The position numbers were made by a program, and so were the translations under genes. Shown here in pieces: positions 1 through 10,809 of a stretch of 64,000 nt of DNA; position 1 is the first letter of the stretch; every line of letters begins with the position of its first letter. The DNA lies in NCBI GenBank assembly GCA_002007465.1, contig LNAC01000066.1, positions 1,464,381-1,528,380 of the forward strand, given 5' to 3'. This DNA is from Ailurus styani (lineage: Eukaryota; Chordata; Mammalia; Carnivora; Ailuridae). The notes beneath the pieces were generated by a model. That model made no database searches. It was given only the letters and a program-made list of their open reading frames with translations, and was not told the origin of the DNA.

Positions 1-629
1 GATCTCAATAGCCCGGAATCTCAACTTTCTGAGCTCAATTTTATTAACTAGGTATTTATGTAGCTCCTCAAAACTCACGGTGTTTTTGAAAGAGGCTGTT
101 CTCACCAAGGCCCCACTTTGTTCTTGGAACCATGTGACTCTGAGTTCCTCGTTTTGTTTCTACAATCCCCAGGTTTCCAGCTGTTCAGTATAGTGAAGGT
201 ACCCAGCCCACCTGTGTTACAGATCTACTATTACTCATAAAGTTCAGATAAGATGACATACACGAAAGTCCTCTGAACAATGTGAAAAGTTATCTAAACT
301 GCTAATTCTCCAGCCTGTCATTGTCATAAATTACCCTAAGTTGTTGACAGTGTATTAATTTTGTAAAATCTTCCATGTCAAAAATTAGATATTCCAGAGA
401 TCCGGGTTAGCTTGTAAAGTACCAATCCTGCAGATCTTTGTAGAGCAAGGAAATCACTACCTTTACTCACACAGTAGACTATTTATCATGGGTCAATGCA
501 ATGGAAATTTCAGGAGCGTGAGAATTAGATGACCTGGGTGCTGGTCATTTCCCTGCCACTAACTGACCTTGAGTGAATCCTTCCCTTTCCCCTTCCAGGA
601 GACATAATGTTGCTTGATGCTCGAGAAAG
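1..629. other. Unannotated unique sequence
   Basis: AT-rich sequence with no sustained coding frame, tandem repeat or recognisable transposon. I see nothing functional that I can support. Confidence 0.5.
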
Positions 630-765
630 GGTTGGGAGTCAGACCACCAGTGCTAAATCTCAGCTCCATCCCTCCACAAGAGGTGGTGACCTTGGGCAAG
701 TCATGTCAACGGTTTTGGTCTCAGTTTCCCAATTATAAAAATGAGAATAAGAAACTTACTTTGAA
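630..765 (+). mobile_element. MIR SINE fragment
   Basis: Carries the MIR core and its 3' flank in order: a 'ctcagctccatc' region, then 'gaccttgggcaagtcatgtc' and 'ctcagtttcccaattataaaaatgag'. This matches the family's 'gaccttgggcaagt...cctcagtttcctcatctgtaaaatggg'. Old and diverged, no TSD visible. Confidence 0.75.
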
Positions 766-1278
766 ATCATCCAAATAATGGACTGGCAAATGGATAGAAG
801 GGTGGATAGATAGAAATATGACAAAGGAAGTCAGTAAAACGTTAACTGTGGGAACTGTATGGTGAGTATATGAGAGTTCGCCATACAATTCTTTCAACTT
901 TTCTCTTAAATGTTTGGGGTTTTTTTATGATAAAATGTTGGGAAATAAAAAAGACAAGTTTGTTGGAAGAGTTGGATGAGATACAGAGCTTTCAGCACTG
1001 TTCACAATAAGTGCTTGGCCTATATGATCGATATTATTTACTGTACAGATAAAAGAGAAGACAAGATGATGGATCTCCTCAGCTTCAACGACTGGTGAGT
1101 CGGAGTGATGCTAAGGTGAGCCAGAGCCTGACACGCATGAGCAGGAGGAGAAGCCAGGCCACATGGCAGAGAAACCAGATGGACAGAGAGGAGCCAGGAT
1201 GCAGCCACAGACGTCTCAGAAACCAAAAGGTAAGCACAAATGGAAGCAGCAGGGCCCCGTGCAGGGAATGCCGCACAT

Positions 1279-1290
1279 GGGGGGGGGGGG
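1279..1290 (+). repeat. Poly-G tract
   Basis: A run of about 12 G between 'acat' and 'acctt'. Mononucleotide tracts like this are length-unstable and error-prone in sequencing. Open frames that cross it (about 1.1-1.5 kb, both strands) are therefore unreliable. Confidence 0.85.
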
Positions 1291-1374
1291 ACCTTGAAAA
1301 TAAAAGCGGGTCATCTTTATCACCTGCCACATTAATGTGTTTCTCTATCAGGCATCCCTTTGGTAGGAGGAAAG

Positions 1375-1440
1375 CATTGGATATAAAGTCAAACCTGAGA
1401 TCAAATCTTGTCTCTGCCACTCTAGTTGTGTGGTGCAGGA
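1375..1440 (+). mobile_element. Possible MIR core fragment
   Basis: The segment with 'gagatcaaatcttgtctctgccact' followed by a 'gttgtgtgg' motif resembles the MIR core 'ggttcaaatcccggctctgccact...ctgtgtg'. Only the core is seen, so the assignment is tentative. Confidence 0.4.
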
Positions 1441-1829
1441 GACCTTCATTCCAGTGTCCACCAGACCACTTGTACCGGGAATATCTACCACTCCAATAGG
1501 GAGCCCCGTGGCAACGATGTGTCTGCTGTGCCCACTTGGCCATAAGTGACTGGGCCAGTCTGATTCTCTCTGCTGAGAGTTAGAACCGAGAGACGCATCC
1601 TTAAGAGTGCGTCACGTCCCTGGCAGAGAAAGGGCCGTGAGCTCCTGGAGCTGAGTTCTCTGGTGATGTCCTGGTTCTCTTTCTTCCTGGGGTCTAGTTC
1701 CCTGAATACATGAGAAAAGCCCCATTATCCTTCTAGTAATTTCCAATTTTTGCCAAAGCAAGCCAGTATTGCCTCTTATTATGGATCCATAAAAGTACAT
1801 ATTTCATAATACAATTAGCCTAACTGACA

Positions 1830-1978
1830 CAAGAGTTTTCTTCAAGTTTCCAGGCCTTGGTTTCTCTGTCTGTAAATGAGAGAAACCCACCTTCTCCCAG
1901 GGTTTTGATATACAAATCGAAGAAGGCCAGGTGTGCACAATGCCACAACACCTGGTAAATATTCAATAAACATTATTT
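1830..1978 (+). mobile_element. MIR SINE, 3' half
   Basis: Contains 'cctgtctgtaaatgag'-like sequence after 'ggtttctctgtctg', then the diagnostic MIR 3' end 'cacctggtaaatattcaata' (family: 'gcctggcacatagtaagcgctcaataaatgtt'). Old insertion without a visible TSD. Confidence 0.7.
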
Positions 1979-1979
1979 A

Positions 1980-2735
1980 AATAATGAGTTTCTGAGGTTC
2001 ACAACCGCTAGGTCTTTCTGAGCAGGTACTTGGAGTCACTTTGTTCATGTGGGCATGCATGGTTGTGCAAAAAGAGGCAGAAGCTGTGTCAAGAAGAAGG
2101 AAGGGGTTGATGGAGCTCAAAATCTGGTTTGAAAAGAAACTGATCAAGATTTTTAAAAATTTCATTGGTTACATGTAAATGTTCTGACTTGAGTTTCTGT
2201 TGGGCTCCTTCATCAGGCTAATGTTGATTTGAAGGCAGAAAAAAAAGTCGCAAAGCAACTACAAGGAAACCAAAGCTGGATGGACAGATAAGAAACCTTT
2301 CTTAATCTCAGAGGGACTGGTCAGAAGGTATCTGGCAGCAGATAAGATGTTTAAGGACTTTTCATTTGGATTATCCTGTGAGTAATGAGGGATTTTATCA
2401 TTCCAACGGAAGTAGCCGTGGGGCGGTATGAGGAGTAGGGAGAGCAAAAAGATCTAAGATCAGAATTAACCTAACCTAGAAGTACCATAGTTCAGAAAAG
2501 GCAAAGGCTTTTCTGAAGTTCAGAATGAGAGGTAAAGCTTAGAGTCTTCAAGGGAGATGTGAGCTAGTCCTGAGCAGTGACTGTTCTTTCAATCTTTGCT
2601 CTACCCATTGGTTCTCATAAATCCAAATGCTTAGCTACCTAAGCATAGGTAGCTAAAAATATTTAGAATATTTTTATTATTATTATTAAAACATTTCAGG
2701 TGGATGGGCTGTGAGCTTTATTCAGTTACCTCAGT
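1980..2735. other. Unannotated sequence with a perfect hairpin
   Basis: No gene or repeat recognised. It holds a short perfect inverted repeat at 2631-2656 (listed separately) and an ATT-rich stretch near 2670-2690. Confidence 0.5.
2631..2656. repeat. Perfect 10-bp inverted repeat, 6-nt loop
   Basis: 'ttagctacct' at 2631-2640 and its exact reverse complement 'aggtagctaa' at 2647-2656 flank the loop 'aagcat'. The stem could fold as a small hairpin. It is not attached to any gene I can see and has no U-run, so a role is unknown. Confidence 0.8.
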
Positions 2736-2741
2736 CCTAAC

Positions 2742-2932
2742 CCTGTGGACCTCAGGCTGTGGGTCGTGGACCAGAAGCATCAGCATCACCTGGGATCGTA
2801 ATCAGAAATACAAATTCTCAGACCTTAAACCAGGGGCACTGGATTAGAACCTCTGGAGATAGGACCAGCCATCTGTGTTTCAGCCCATCCTGTAGATGAT
2901 TCTGGAGCTCAAAGTTTGAGAGCTGCTGTCTT
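2742..2932 (+). mobile_element. MER5A-type hAT-Charlie MITE
   Basis: Close in order to MER5A: 'ggtcgtggaccagaagcatc', 'agcatcacctggga', 'aaatacaaattctcag', 'ggattagaacctctgga', 'ccatctgtgtttcag', 'gatgattctgga' and the terminal 'agtttgagagctgctg'. A non-autonomous DNA-transposon fossil shared by placental mammals. It has no coding capacity. Confidence 0.85.
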
Positions 2933-2939
2933 AACCAGT

Positions 2940-3629
2940 CTATGAAGCTTGCAAAACCGAAGCTCTATGATTTATTTGCTCGCAGCTATCCAACCCGTGG
3001 CTTTGTTGCTACAGGGTCTTAGAAGCAGCAGTGAGCCTTCTCGGGCTTGAATTGTCAAGCTTAATAGTAATGGGTAAGGTCGTAATTTTCACCCTAGCAA
3101 TAGCCTACTTGCATTTACATTGCACTTTACGTCCCTCTGTCCTAATGTGTACCACCTTCTAGTGCCTCAGTAGCATGAAAACATAATGCACCACGTAAGA
3201 ACAAGAGAACAGTCTAAGAAGACAGGAGGAGGGAGTTGATAGAAATATGGCAACTTCAGTTGTGGGGACTAAAGAGATATCTAAAGTTTCCATGACGGTG
3301 AGGACTTCCTGGAAAATGAAATGCCTCATCTATTGTTTGCTCCTCTTCTCCATCCTTCCTTTCCCCTGAGCTCCCTCTGCCCCCAATGTACCCAGCCCTG
3401 CCACCATCCCTCTTCCCCTGCTTACACCTTGGAGCTCTTTCTGAATAACGTGAATGACAAAGAGAGAGGAGAAGACAAAGGGAGAAATTACATTATTACA
3501 AATGAACACAACTGCCAACTTCAGTTTCTAGCCTTCCCAGAAACAGGCTCTGTTCTACAAACCTAACTAGGAGCTGTTTAAGTTCATTTCCACCCTGTAA
3601 CATCAAGATCCCATTCATGGAAGAGAGTT
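2940..3629. other. Unannotated unique sequence
   Basis: No repeat or gene recognised. An 81-codon open frame at 3321-3566 (+) has no family resemblance and no upstream promoter-like sequence, so I treat it as chance. Confidence 0.5.
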
Positions 3630-3885
3630 TAATGTGGGGGCTCAGAACAGACTCTGGAGTCAGACCCAGCTCCACCTGCTTCACAGCGCAGAGAACTCGA
3701 AACACGTTATCCCACCTCACCTCTCGAAGTCTGAATCACCTCATCTCTTCCAAGGGGCGGGGGTATACAAGTATCTCTCTCATGGGACTCTTAATGAAGA
3801 TTAAATGAGATCATCCACATAAAGCATTTAGAACCGTGCCTGGCACAAAATAAGGGCTGGATTAATGTGAGCTATTAGGATTATT
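3630..3885 (+). mobile_element. Near full-length MIR
   Basis: Complete order of MIR landmarks: 'gactctggagtcagaccc', the central 'cacctcatctcttccaag', 'atgaagattaaatgagatca', 'gcatttagaaccgtgcctgg' and a tail 'cacaaaataagggctggatt'. One of the most complete MIRs in the window. Confidence 0.85.
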
Positions 3886-4113
3886 ATGATAATGTCTCCA
3901 AAATGCTTCTCAGCCTTCAGCAACATCTTGAGCATTTCCAGGCATAGCAACAAGACAGTGAGAAACCAGGCGGGATAAAGGTAAATGTGTGAGGGTGGTT
4001 GAGCTGGAAGGGGATAGAAACCAGTCAGTAATACACAAGTTCAACTACTTATTTAATTACTTTGTTAGGAGATGTTTGGGTACAAGGCCACAAGACTTGT
4101 GTTTGAATTATAG

Positions 4114-4322
4114 CAGTGGTTCTCAACAGGGATTGGGGGTAGGAAAGGATTTTGTTCCCCAAGGACACATTTTGGTCATCATAACTGGTGGTTGCTACAG
4201 GCATTTAATGGGCACCAGAGATGCTGCTAACCAGCCAGTGATGCACAGGACAGTCCCTCACAACAACAACAAAAAATTATCCAGCCCAAGATGTCAATAG
4301 TACAAAGATCTGAGAAACCCTG
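4114..4322 (+). mobile_element. MER20 hAT-Charlie MITE
   Basis: Starts 'cagtggttctcaacaggg', runs through 'ccccaaggacacattttggt', 'gccagagatgctgctaac'-like sequence and 'gatgcacaggacagtccctc', and ends 'agatctgagaaaccctg'. The length of about 209 bp fits the roughly 219-bp MER20 consensus. MER20 copies are known to have been co-opted as endometrial regulatory elements in placental mammals; nothing here shows that this copy is active. Confidence 0.85.
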
Positions 4323-4709
4323 AATTACAACATTATGGGAAGTTATCTTAATAAGACTTAACACACTTTTTTCAATTTTCAAAAAAGGTGATGGCATAGA
4401 AGATTCTGGCACTTGATGGGAGGTGGGAATAGGTGACCTCTAAGATTCCTTCAAGCCAAAGGCTTAATGTGGGCAGTTGACCCTCAACCACAAATTTAAG
4501 TCAATGGTGTATTTCCACCCCTCGCCCCTTTGCCTGGATCCTTTCCCTAAAGACACGCCGAACTTTTTAAAAAGATGGTTAGGTATTGAAAGACAACCGT
4601 TAAGTCATGAAGGGAAATGTTTCTCACTGAAAGAACACCAATGACAATCGGAGACTTGTAAAGCTGGAAGAAACCTTATAAACTGATCTAGCAACAAGAT
4701 TCCAGTCGA

Positions 4710-4795
4710 AATCTTCTATCAAATTTCACAGATGAAGAAACCGAAATTTAGAAAGGCCCAGAGACTCCATCTAGGTCACAGAATGCTACCCCCCT
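4710..4795 (-). mobile_element. MIR fragment (antisense)
   Basis: 'tttcacagatgaagaaaccg' followed by 'aaaggcccagaga' and 'aggtcacagaatgc' is the antisense MIR signature ('ttttacagatgaggaaactgaggcccagagagg...aaggtcacaca'). Confidence 0.7.
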
Positions 4796-6050
4796 CAGAA
4801 GGTCCAGATCCTTCCAAAGAACTTACTTAACCTGTTAGTCAGACAGCGATAATATCAAGGGTCTTCTCTGTGTGTGTGCTTGGCATTTTTTCAGTGATCA
4901 CAGTCTTCACTGTTCCTACCTCGGAAATCCCTGAATGTGGGGTTCACCTGATAAGGGGGTGGTCGTGGGAATAAAAAACAAACAAAATTAGATAAGAGAA
5001 GTACTGAGGAAAAAACATAAACCCTGCCCACTGATCCCACAGCTGTGGCTCCCAATGATGAAGAGGAGATAGAAGTAGGTGACTTCAGTTCCCAGCCAAG
5101 TGACTTGGGGCACAGGGCGGTTCAATAACAGAAGGTGGGGGAGGGTCAGGAGGTGGGGAGCAGGTGGCTTCTGCTGGGTTTCAAGTGCTGTCCTTTCATC
5201 AGAAAACCTGGGGAAGGGGCTGAGGGGATGAACAGTGTCAGGGAGGCCCAGGAGAAGTTGAGTGGAAGGAAACATAATGGATTTGTTGGTGGTGAGGCCA
5301 CTGTGGCCCCTGGAAGGACCAGCTTTAAGAAATAAAATCCAGATAACTCAGAGGAACCAAGAGCACCACTGTCCTCTGGGCCCTCAGCTGACAACTGAGG
5401 TGCTCAGCCGGCGCTGAAGTGAGAACTCCCCCAAGTTCCCGCAAGCTCGGAGGTCAACCAGTTCTCTTGGGGCATAAAAGGCAACCTGCTCCACTGTGCG
5501 ATAATAATGATGCTCACAATATTTCCCAGGATGGGTGGGGGAGGTGATGCAAACACAAGAGAGTTTGGGGTAAGAGTGGATGGGAAAAATAGATTAAAAA
5601 ATAGACTTTAAAAAATGACTTAAGAATGCTGAACACTCTCTTTACTTTTTACTAATTTTCACCACCTCATCAATTCCTGGGTGAAAGCTGCTCCTCAGAA
5701 CCGAACGAGTCTCACCCCCTGTCCTGACTTTTTCCCTCTTTCTAGGGCACGGCATCCGTCACAGTGTCCTTTCCCTTCACCACCTGTGCTCCTTCCCGAG
5801 CAGCACACAGCAGCGCCTCCCTCCCCGTGGAGGCCAAGTTCCCCTACGCAGACGGGCAGACGCTGGGGTCCCACCCAGGGAGCCCGGCTCAGTAACATCT
5901 GGCCAAGAAGGGCAAGCCCGCCTCAGTGTCCTGACATCGGAACCTGCCTACGAAACATTTTCTCCTTCGTTTTAATGGACCAAACGGGCAATCAAGCCCA
6001 CGTTTTCTCTTAACCTTGCCCTCTAGGGAGAAGAGCTGGTGGCCACCACC
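4796..6050. other. Unannotated sequence approaching a CpG island
   Basis: No gene recognised. GC content rises from about 5.4 kb. A TATA-like 'cataaaagg' occurs near 5473. Open frames of 60-110 codons exist on both strands with no recognisable family. Confidence 0.5.
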
Positions 6051-6282
6051 TCTCGGTCTCCGCGGCCGCCTCTTCCAAAGGCAACTAACGGCCCAGTGCC
6101 ACACGCCGGGGAGCACGCTGAGGGGAAACGCTCCTGAAACCCGTACTGGGCTTCTGTGGAAGACAACTGCAGGAAGCCAGTCCCGGCAGTGACCGTGACC
6201 GCTTCACGCCGCCCAGCGAGCCCACACGCCCGCGGTCACTCACACGCGCAGCCAGGTATGCACTAAGAACCTCCCTGTCCTG

Positions 6283-6450
6283 TCACACACAGACACACAC
6301 GGTGAGAGGGAGTGACACTCTCTCGGCCACACACCCAGGACCACGCTTCCAGTCCACACACACGCGTCCAGGTACACACACGGTTAGGGATGCGCTGCCC
6401 ACGTTACGTCTCTCTCTCGCTCTCTCTCTCGCACGCACACACCCACCCAC
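6283..6450. repeat. Interrupted (CA)n/(CT)n simple repeats
   Basis: Scattered CA runs at 6285-6300, 6355-6364 and 6371-6382, a CT run 'tctctctctcgctctctctctc' split by CG at about 6409-6432, then CA- and CCA-rich sequence to 6450. These repeats sit on the left shoulder of the CpG island. Confidence 0.75.
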
Positions 6451-6587
6451 CGTGGGCGGACAAACAGGCAGTTCCACAAGTACTCACGCACACAAGCGCA
6501 GGGCACGCGCTCCGACCCCGCGGCGGCCCCACGCCGGACACGCCGGACGCGCGCCCCGCAGCGCACCCCCGGCCACCCTCCGCCCCC

Positions 6588-7187
6588 NNNNNNNNNNNNN
6601 NNNNNNNNNNNNNNNNNNNNNNNNNNNNNNNNNNNNNNNNNNNNNNNNNNNNNNNNNNNNNNNNNNNNNNNNNNNNNNNNNNNNNNNNNNNNNNNNNNNN
6701 NNNNNNNNNNNNNNNNNNNNNNNNNNNNNNNNNNNNNNNNNNNNNNNNNNNNNNNNNNNNNNNNNNNNNNNNNNNNNNNNNNNNNNNNNNNNNNNNNNNN
6801 NNNNNNNNNNNNNNNNNNNNNNNNNNNNNNNNNNNNNNNNNNNNNNNNNNNNNNNNNNNNNNNNNNNNNNNNNNNNNNNNNNNNNNNNNNNNNNNNNNNN
6901 NNNNNNNNNNNNNNNNNNNNNNNNNNNNNNNNNNNNNNNNNNNNNNNNNNNNNNNNNNNNNNNNNNNNNNNNNNNNNNNNNNNNNNNNNNNNNNNNNNNN
7001 NNNNNNNNNNNNNNNNNNNNNNNNNNNNNNNNNNNNNNNNNNNNNNNNNNNNNNNNNNNNNNNNNNNNNNNNNNNNNNNNNNNNNNNNNNNNNNNNNNNN
7101 NNNNNNNNNNNNNNNNNNNNNNNNNNNNNNNNNNNNNNNNNNNNNNNNNNNNNNNNNNNNNNNNNNNNNNNNNNNNNNNNNNNNNNN
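6588..7187. other. Assembly gap of exactly 600 N
   Basis: Unbroken N from 6588 to 7187, inside the CpG island. Extreme GC content probably prevented sequencing. Any reading frame that crosses it is meaningless. Confidence 0.99.
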
Positions 7188-7363
7188 CTGCGCGGGCTCC
7201 ACGCCCCCGGCCTCTACTGTCCCCTCCCCGGGCGCAGCGACGGCGACGGCGGCGGGGCGCACGGCGGAGTGGGCGGCCGGGCGGCTGCCAGGTCCTCGCC
7301 CCTCGGGGCTGGCCGCGGGGGCCTCCTCTGCCCGAGGGCGGCCCCGAGCCCGCGCCGGCTCCT

Positions 7364-7436
7364 GGGTGACCTTGGGCAAGTTGGTTAACCTCTCTGAGCA
7401 CCCGTTTCCCCTCTGGGAAGAGAATAAATATAAAAG
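7364..7436 (+). mobile_element. MIR fragment on the edge of the CpG island
   Basis: 'gggtgaccttgggcaagttg' followed by 'ttaacctctctgagcacccg' and 'gggaagagaataaata' is a clear MIR segment. It abuts the GC-rich block directly. An 'AAAG|GTGAAG' that would fit a splice donor follows at about 7433-7441; use of that site is only a possibility. Confidence 0.8.
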
Positions 7437-7694
7437 GTGAAGGCGCTGGTGGTACCAGTGCCAGGGGAAATCCTGCCCCTGTATAGCTTACTTCCTTCTC
7501 ATGCCTCTGACTCTGCCGAGGGCCCGGTTAGTGTGAGAGCAGGGTTCAGAGGGAGCTCTCTAGTCCCAGAGATAGAGGGCTCCCAAGTTTTCCAGAGGCA
7601 GCGTTTCGTTGGCCTGGAATCTTCGTGAGGGATCCTGCCCCTATGTGTTAGTCCACTCTTGGCTTCCCTGATCTGGAGGTAGCCCGTTCTCCCA

Positions 7695-7870
7695 GCTCCG
7701 TCTGCTGGTGACCTCGAGCACCCGATTAGACGCAGGCCAAGCCTCTGCGCTCCCATCTGTAAAATGGGAACCAGAAAAGCACCAGCCGTGTTGAGACTCA
7801 CCAGAGTTCCTGTCTGTGTGTCACTTAGTGAGTTGTCATTATCTGTGAGCAACTGTGGTAGAATGCAAAA
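7695..7870 (+). mobile_element. MIR fragment
   Basis: 'gctggtgacctcgagcaccc' then 'ctcccatctgtaaaatggga' matches the MIR centre. The 3' part is diverged. Confidence 0.65.
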
Positions 7871-7874
7871 CATT

Positions 7875-8566
7875 TTTCCTCAACATATCTGACAAAGGCC
7901 TCAAATCCCAGGGACGAAACAATTCAAGAGTTAAGTAAGCCATGCTGGGAAGGAGCAAAGAGGGTCTGCCTTTGGGGAGACAGGAGAGGGGGTGTCCCAG
8001 GGGGCACAATTCACCCCTACAAGGACCACCGAGGCTGCCTGGAAGCCGGACAAAACAGAGAAGCTGTGACAGTAATTAACCTCTGAAAGCAAAAAAATCT
8101 TCCAAGACTCTTAAAAATTATTAACTTATAATTGTGAGCAAACCCCCGAGTGAACTGGAAATTTAAATTAACCAACCTATTCATGCCAGAAACTTGAGCC
8201 GGTCCCTTTCTCAGCTTATCTGTTGATATGCCTCTCATTTCTCCCTTCTTTCACCAGGCCCTGTCTGTCTTCCTCACGGTCTATATTTCTTCTCCGTCTT
8301 AACTTGTACACTCTTTCTCCTTTCTCCCCTTTCCCAAGTCGTTCTGTACATCTCTTCTTTACCTTCTTTGTGCCCTGTCTCTGTCTCAACACATCTCACT
8401 TCCAGTCTTTCCCACCCATTACTTCTCTCCCTCGCACGGATAGGTCTTGAATCTTTATTCATCTTATGTCCCCCATTCACAATCGAATAGTGGAAAAGCT
8501 GTAAGTTATTTCTCTAATGATAATAAGATCCAAAATTAAATTTATCAGGATGGTCCTGCCCTAAAC
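7875..8566. other. Unannotated, pyrimidine-rich in places
   Basis: The stretch 8230-8450 is C/T-rich on the plus strand and creates long but compositionally biased open frames. No gene or repeat family recognised. Confidence 0.45.
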
Positions 8567-8577
8567 CAAATACTCTT

Positions 8578-8781
8578 TTTAAAAAATTTTTTTCATTAAA
8601 AGATTTTATTTATCTATTTGAAAAAGAGAGAGATCACAAGCAGGGGGGATGGCAGAGGGAGAGGGAAAAGCAGGCTCCCCACTGAGCAGGGAGCCCCATG
8701 TGGGGCTTGATCCCAGGACCCTAGGGTCAGGGCCTGAGTTGAAGGCAGATGCTTAACCGACTGAGCCACCCAGGGGCCCCC
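8578..8781 (-). mobile_element. Carnivore SINE (SINEC), antisense
   Basis: Reads as the reverse complement of a tRNA-Lys-derived SINE: T-rich tail complement, 'agattttatttatc', the GA-rich middle, and the head complement 'gactgagccacccagg'. Flanked by an 11-bp TSD with one mismatch: 'caaatactctt' at 8567-8577 and 'caagtactctt' at 8782-8792. Older subfamily, without the repeated 'ggcaggcagagag' block. Confidence 0.93.
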
Positions 8782-9084
8782 CAAGTACTCTTGATAAATG
8801 ACACCATTATCGTCACACTCATGGGAGCACACAGCCTGAGTCTTGAACCACGGTACCTCTGTTCTTTTCCTCCCCACTCTGCCACAAGCATCTGTCCTTT
8901 CCCTCCTATTCCTACTGGACTCAGTCATATTTTTTTCTGGAATCATAAAAAGGGCCTTCTACCTGGTCTCTGCCTTCTAGCCCATCCTCCTTCCTGGTAT
9001 CAGCCAGCATGCTTTTTCTCGGGCAGATCACGGTGGTGTCACTCCTGAGTGATAAAACCTAATGCCCCTGGAAGGCAGAAAGCA

Positions 9085-9545
9085 GCTTCCCAAAGATAGC
9101 GGTGTCCTAATCCCCAGAACATGTGCATATGTTACCTCGCAGGGCAAAAGGGACTTTGCAGTTGTGATTAAGTGAAGGGCCTTGAGATGGGAGATTATCC
9201 TTGATTGTACAGATGGGTCCCTCAAGTGTCCATAAAAGTAGAAGCGAGAGGCACAAAAGGAGATCAGAATGATGAGCTGAGAAGGACTTGAGCAGCTGTT
9301 ACTGGTCTTGAAGATGGAAGAAAGCATCCCAAGACAATGAATGCAGTTGGCTTCCAGATGCAGCAGAAGGCAAGGAAACACATGCTCTCCTGAAGTCTTC
9401 AGAAAGAAAGGCAGCCCTGCAGATGGCTTGATTTTAGTGCAATGAGATTCACGTCAGACTTCTAGGCTAGAGAAGTATAGGACAACAATAAATTTGTGTT
9501 GTTTGAATCCACTAAATAACTTGTTGCATTAGCAACAGCTAACTC
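9085..9545 (+). mobile_element. Ancient solo LTR, MaLR/MLT1-like
   Basis: Order of motifs typical of a mammalian MaLR-type LTR: 'gtcctaatccccagaacatg', 'aaagggactttgcagttgtg', 'gattatccttgattg', 'aggcaaggaaacacatgctc', 'gaaaggcagccctgcagatg', an 'aataaatttgtgttgtttga' polyadenylation region and a 'cattagcaacagctaac' end. No internal viral genes are attached. The subfamily is uncertain. Confidence 0.65.
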
Positions 9546-9990
9546 ACAGTGCATCACTTCTATTTATGAAGGTACGCGCCAATGCCTTATCTTGCTATGA
9601 ACAGCAATCCTATTGTCAGCCACCTTGCTTCACCCAAAGGGTTTCAAGTGGTCTGTCTGTTCCATGTACACCTTCTCTTCTTCTATCATCTGTACCTGTG
9701 CATGATGTCTTCTCCAGAGTGCCCTCCCCCGCACATTGGCAGCCCTAACACTTGTCAGCGCTCCTGGGTTCCATGAATCTGTTCCCTATCTCTCCCTTCT
9801 TTGATTCTCCAGAACTTCGTATTTGTCTGCGTGTATCCCATTTCAGATAATGCTTTCTAGTGGGAGACAAGGGATAAGACTGAGAACAGGACTCCAAATG
9901 CCCAGGTTGATCCCGTTCCTGGCTCTCTGCTCTCACAACACCATGTTCATCTCTCTACTGTAGCCGTCACCGCCACCCTGTGCTGTTTGC
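9546..9990. other. Unannotated sequence
   Basis: No recognisable gene or repeat. Two overlapping frames at 9566-9776 (+) show no family features. Confidence 0.45.
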
Positions 9991-9994
9991 AAGT

Positions 9995-10135
9995 TATTTG
10001 TGGGTCCGCATGGCACACTGGATGGCGAGCGCCTCCAAGGTGGAGAGCGGGTCTTACCTCCCTTTCTGTGTCCCTGCCCCTAGCTCCGTGCCAGGCACAC
10101 AGTAGGGACCCAATAAGTGCTTTGAATGGATAGAT
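9995..10135 (+). mobile_element. L2 LINE 3' end
   Basis: 'gagagcgggtcttacctccc' followed by 'agctccgtgccaggcacaca' and 'cccaataagtgctttgaatg' is the L2 3'-terminal signature ('agggcagggac...gcctggcacatagtaggcgctcaataaatg'). Confidence 0.7.
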
Positions 10136-10429
10136 GAAGAAAGCAAGTGCAGTGTCTGATTGTGTTGAGCAGACAGGCTATTAATAAATATTTCTTGCAC
10201 CATCTGTCTCTATTTAGTTGGGGTGATCGATAGAAATACCTCTGTTAATGCAATGTGGTTTTAAATAGGGTGCACTGATGCTTAGCTTGAACCATAGACT
10301 TTTCTTTCCTTTATTTATGTTTGTTTGTTTCTGTTTTTGTTTTGCTTTTACTGAAAAAGGGTCACACAACAAAAGGGCTCTTCTTTTTTTTAATCAATCC
10401 TATTGAAAAGGGGCTATTATTTCAAGTAA

Positions 10430-10800
10430 AATCATTATAAACATGAAAACTCTTTGGCCCAACAATTCTACTTCTTAAAATGTGTCCTAAGGATAGTAAG
10501 TCTGTGTACACAAAGATTTACCTAAGAGCATGTTCACTACAGCAAGATCTTTTGTAAGATTGAATCATTGGAAATAACCCAAATGTCTAACAACAGATTA
10601 GCTAAATATATTATCTCTACCATGAGATACTACCCAGGTATTAAACATGATTTTGTGAATTGGTATCTATTATATAGAAAGATTCATGTGAATATTTTTA
10701 CATTCTTTATTATGCTTACCTGTATTTGCTAACCACCATACGACAAGCATATATTTAGAAGTTAGGTTCAATGATTTTTAAAACTAGCTTTGCCTCCAGA
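10430..10800 (+). mobile_element. Old L1M fragment (ORF2 3' end region)
   Basis: Decayed L1 ORF2/3' sequence: 'ttggcccaacaattctactt', 'gcatgttcactacagcaaga', 'aaataacccaaatgtctaac' and 'taaacatgattttgtgaa'. Many stops, no function. Confidence 0.7.
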
Positions 10801-10809
10801 AGGAACATT

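Larger units (their letters stand above)
6050..7370. promoter_or_regulatory. CpG island, candidate promoter, core missing
   Basis: CpG density climbs from about 6050 ('ctccgcggccgcctc'). The visible right part, 7188-7367, holds roughly 28 CpGs in 180 bases and two 'gggcgg' Sp1-type boxes (7271-7276 and 7279-7284). Such islands usually mark a transcription start. The central 600 bases are N, so neither transcription direction nor a first exon can be read. The left side is flanked by (CA)n and (CT)n stretches. No protein resemblance was seen in any frame of the visible GC-rich parts. Confidence 0.8.

Noticed and set aside
1085..1543. 152- and 134-codon frames on opposite strands
   Set aside because: Both cross a poly-G tract and a MIR-like segment; a leucine-rich translation of a GA/CT-biased region is not a gene.
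6302..7401. Four open frames of 305-358 codons on both strands around 6.3-7.4 kb
   Set aside because: Each crosses the 600-N gap; the length is produced by untranslated N codons. The visible ends have no protein family features.
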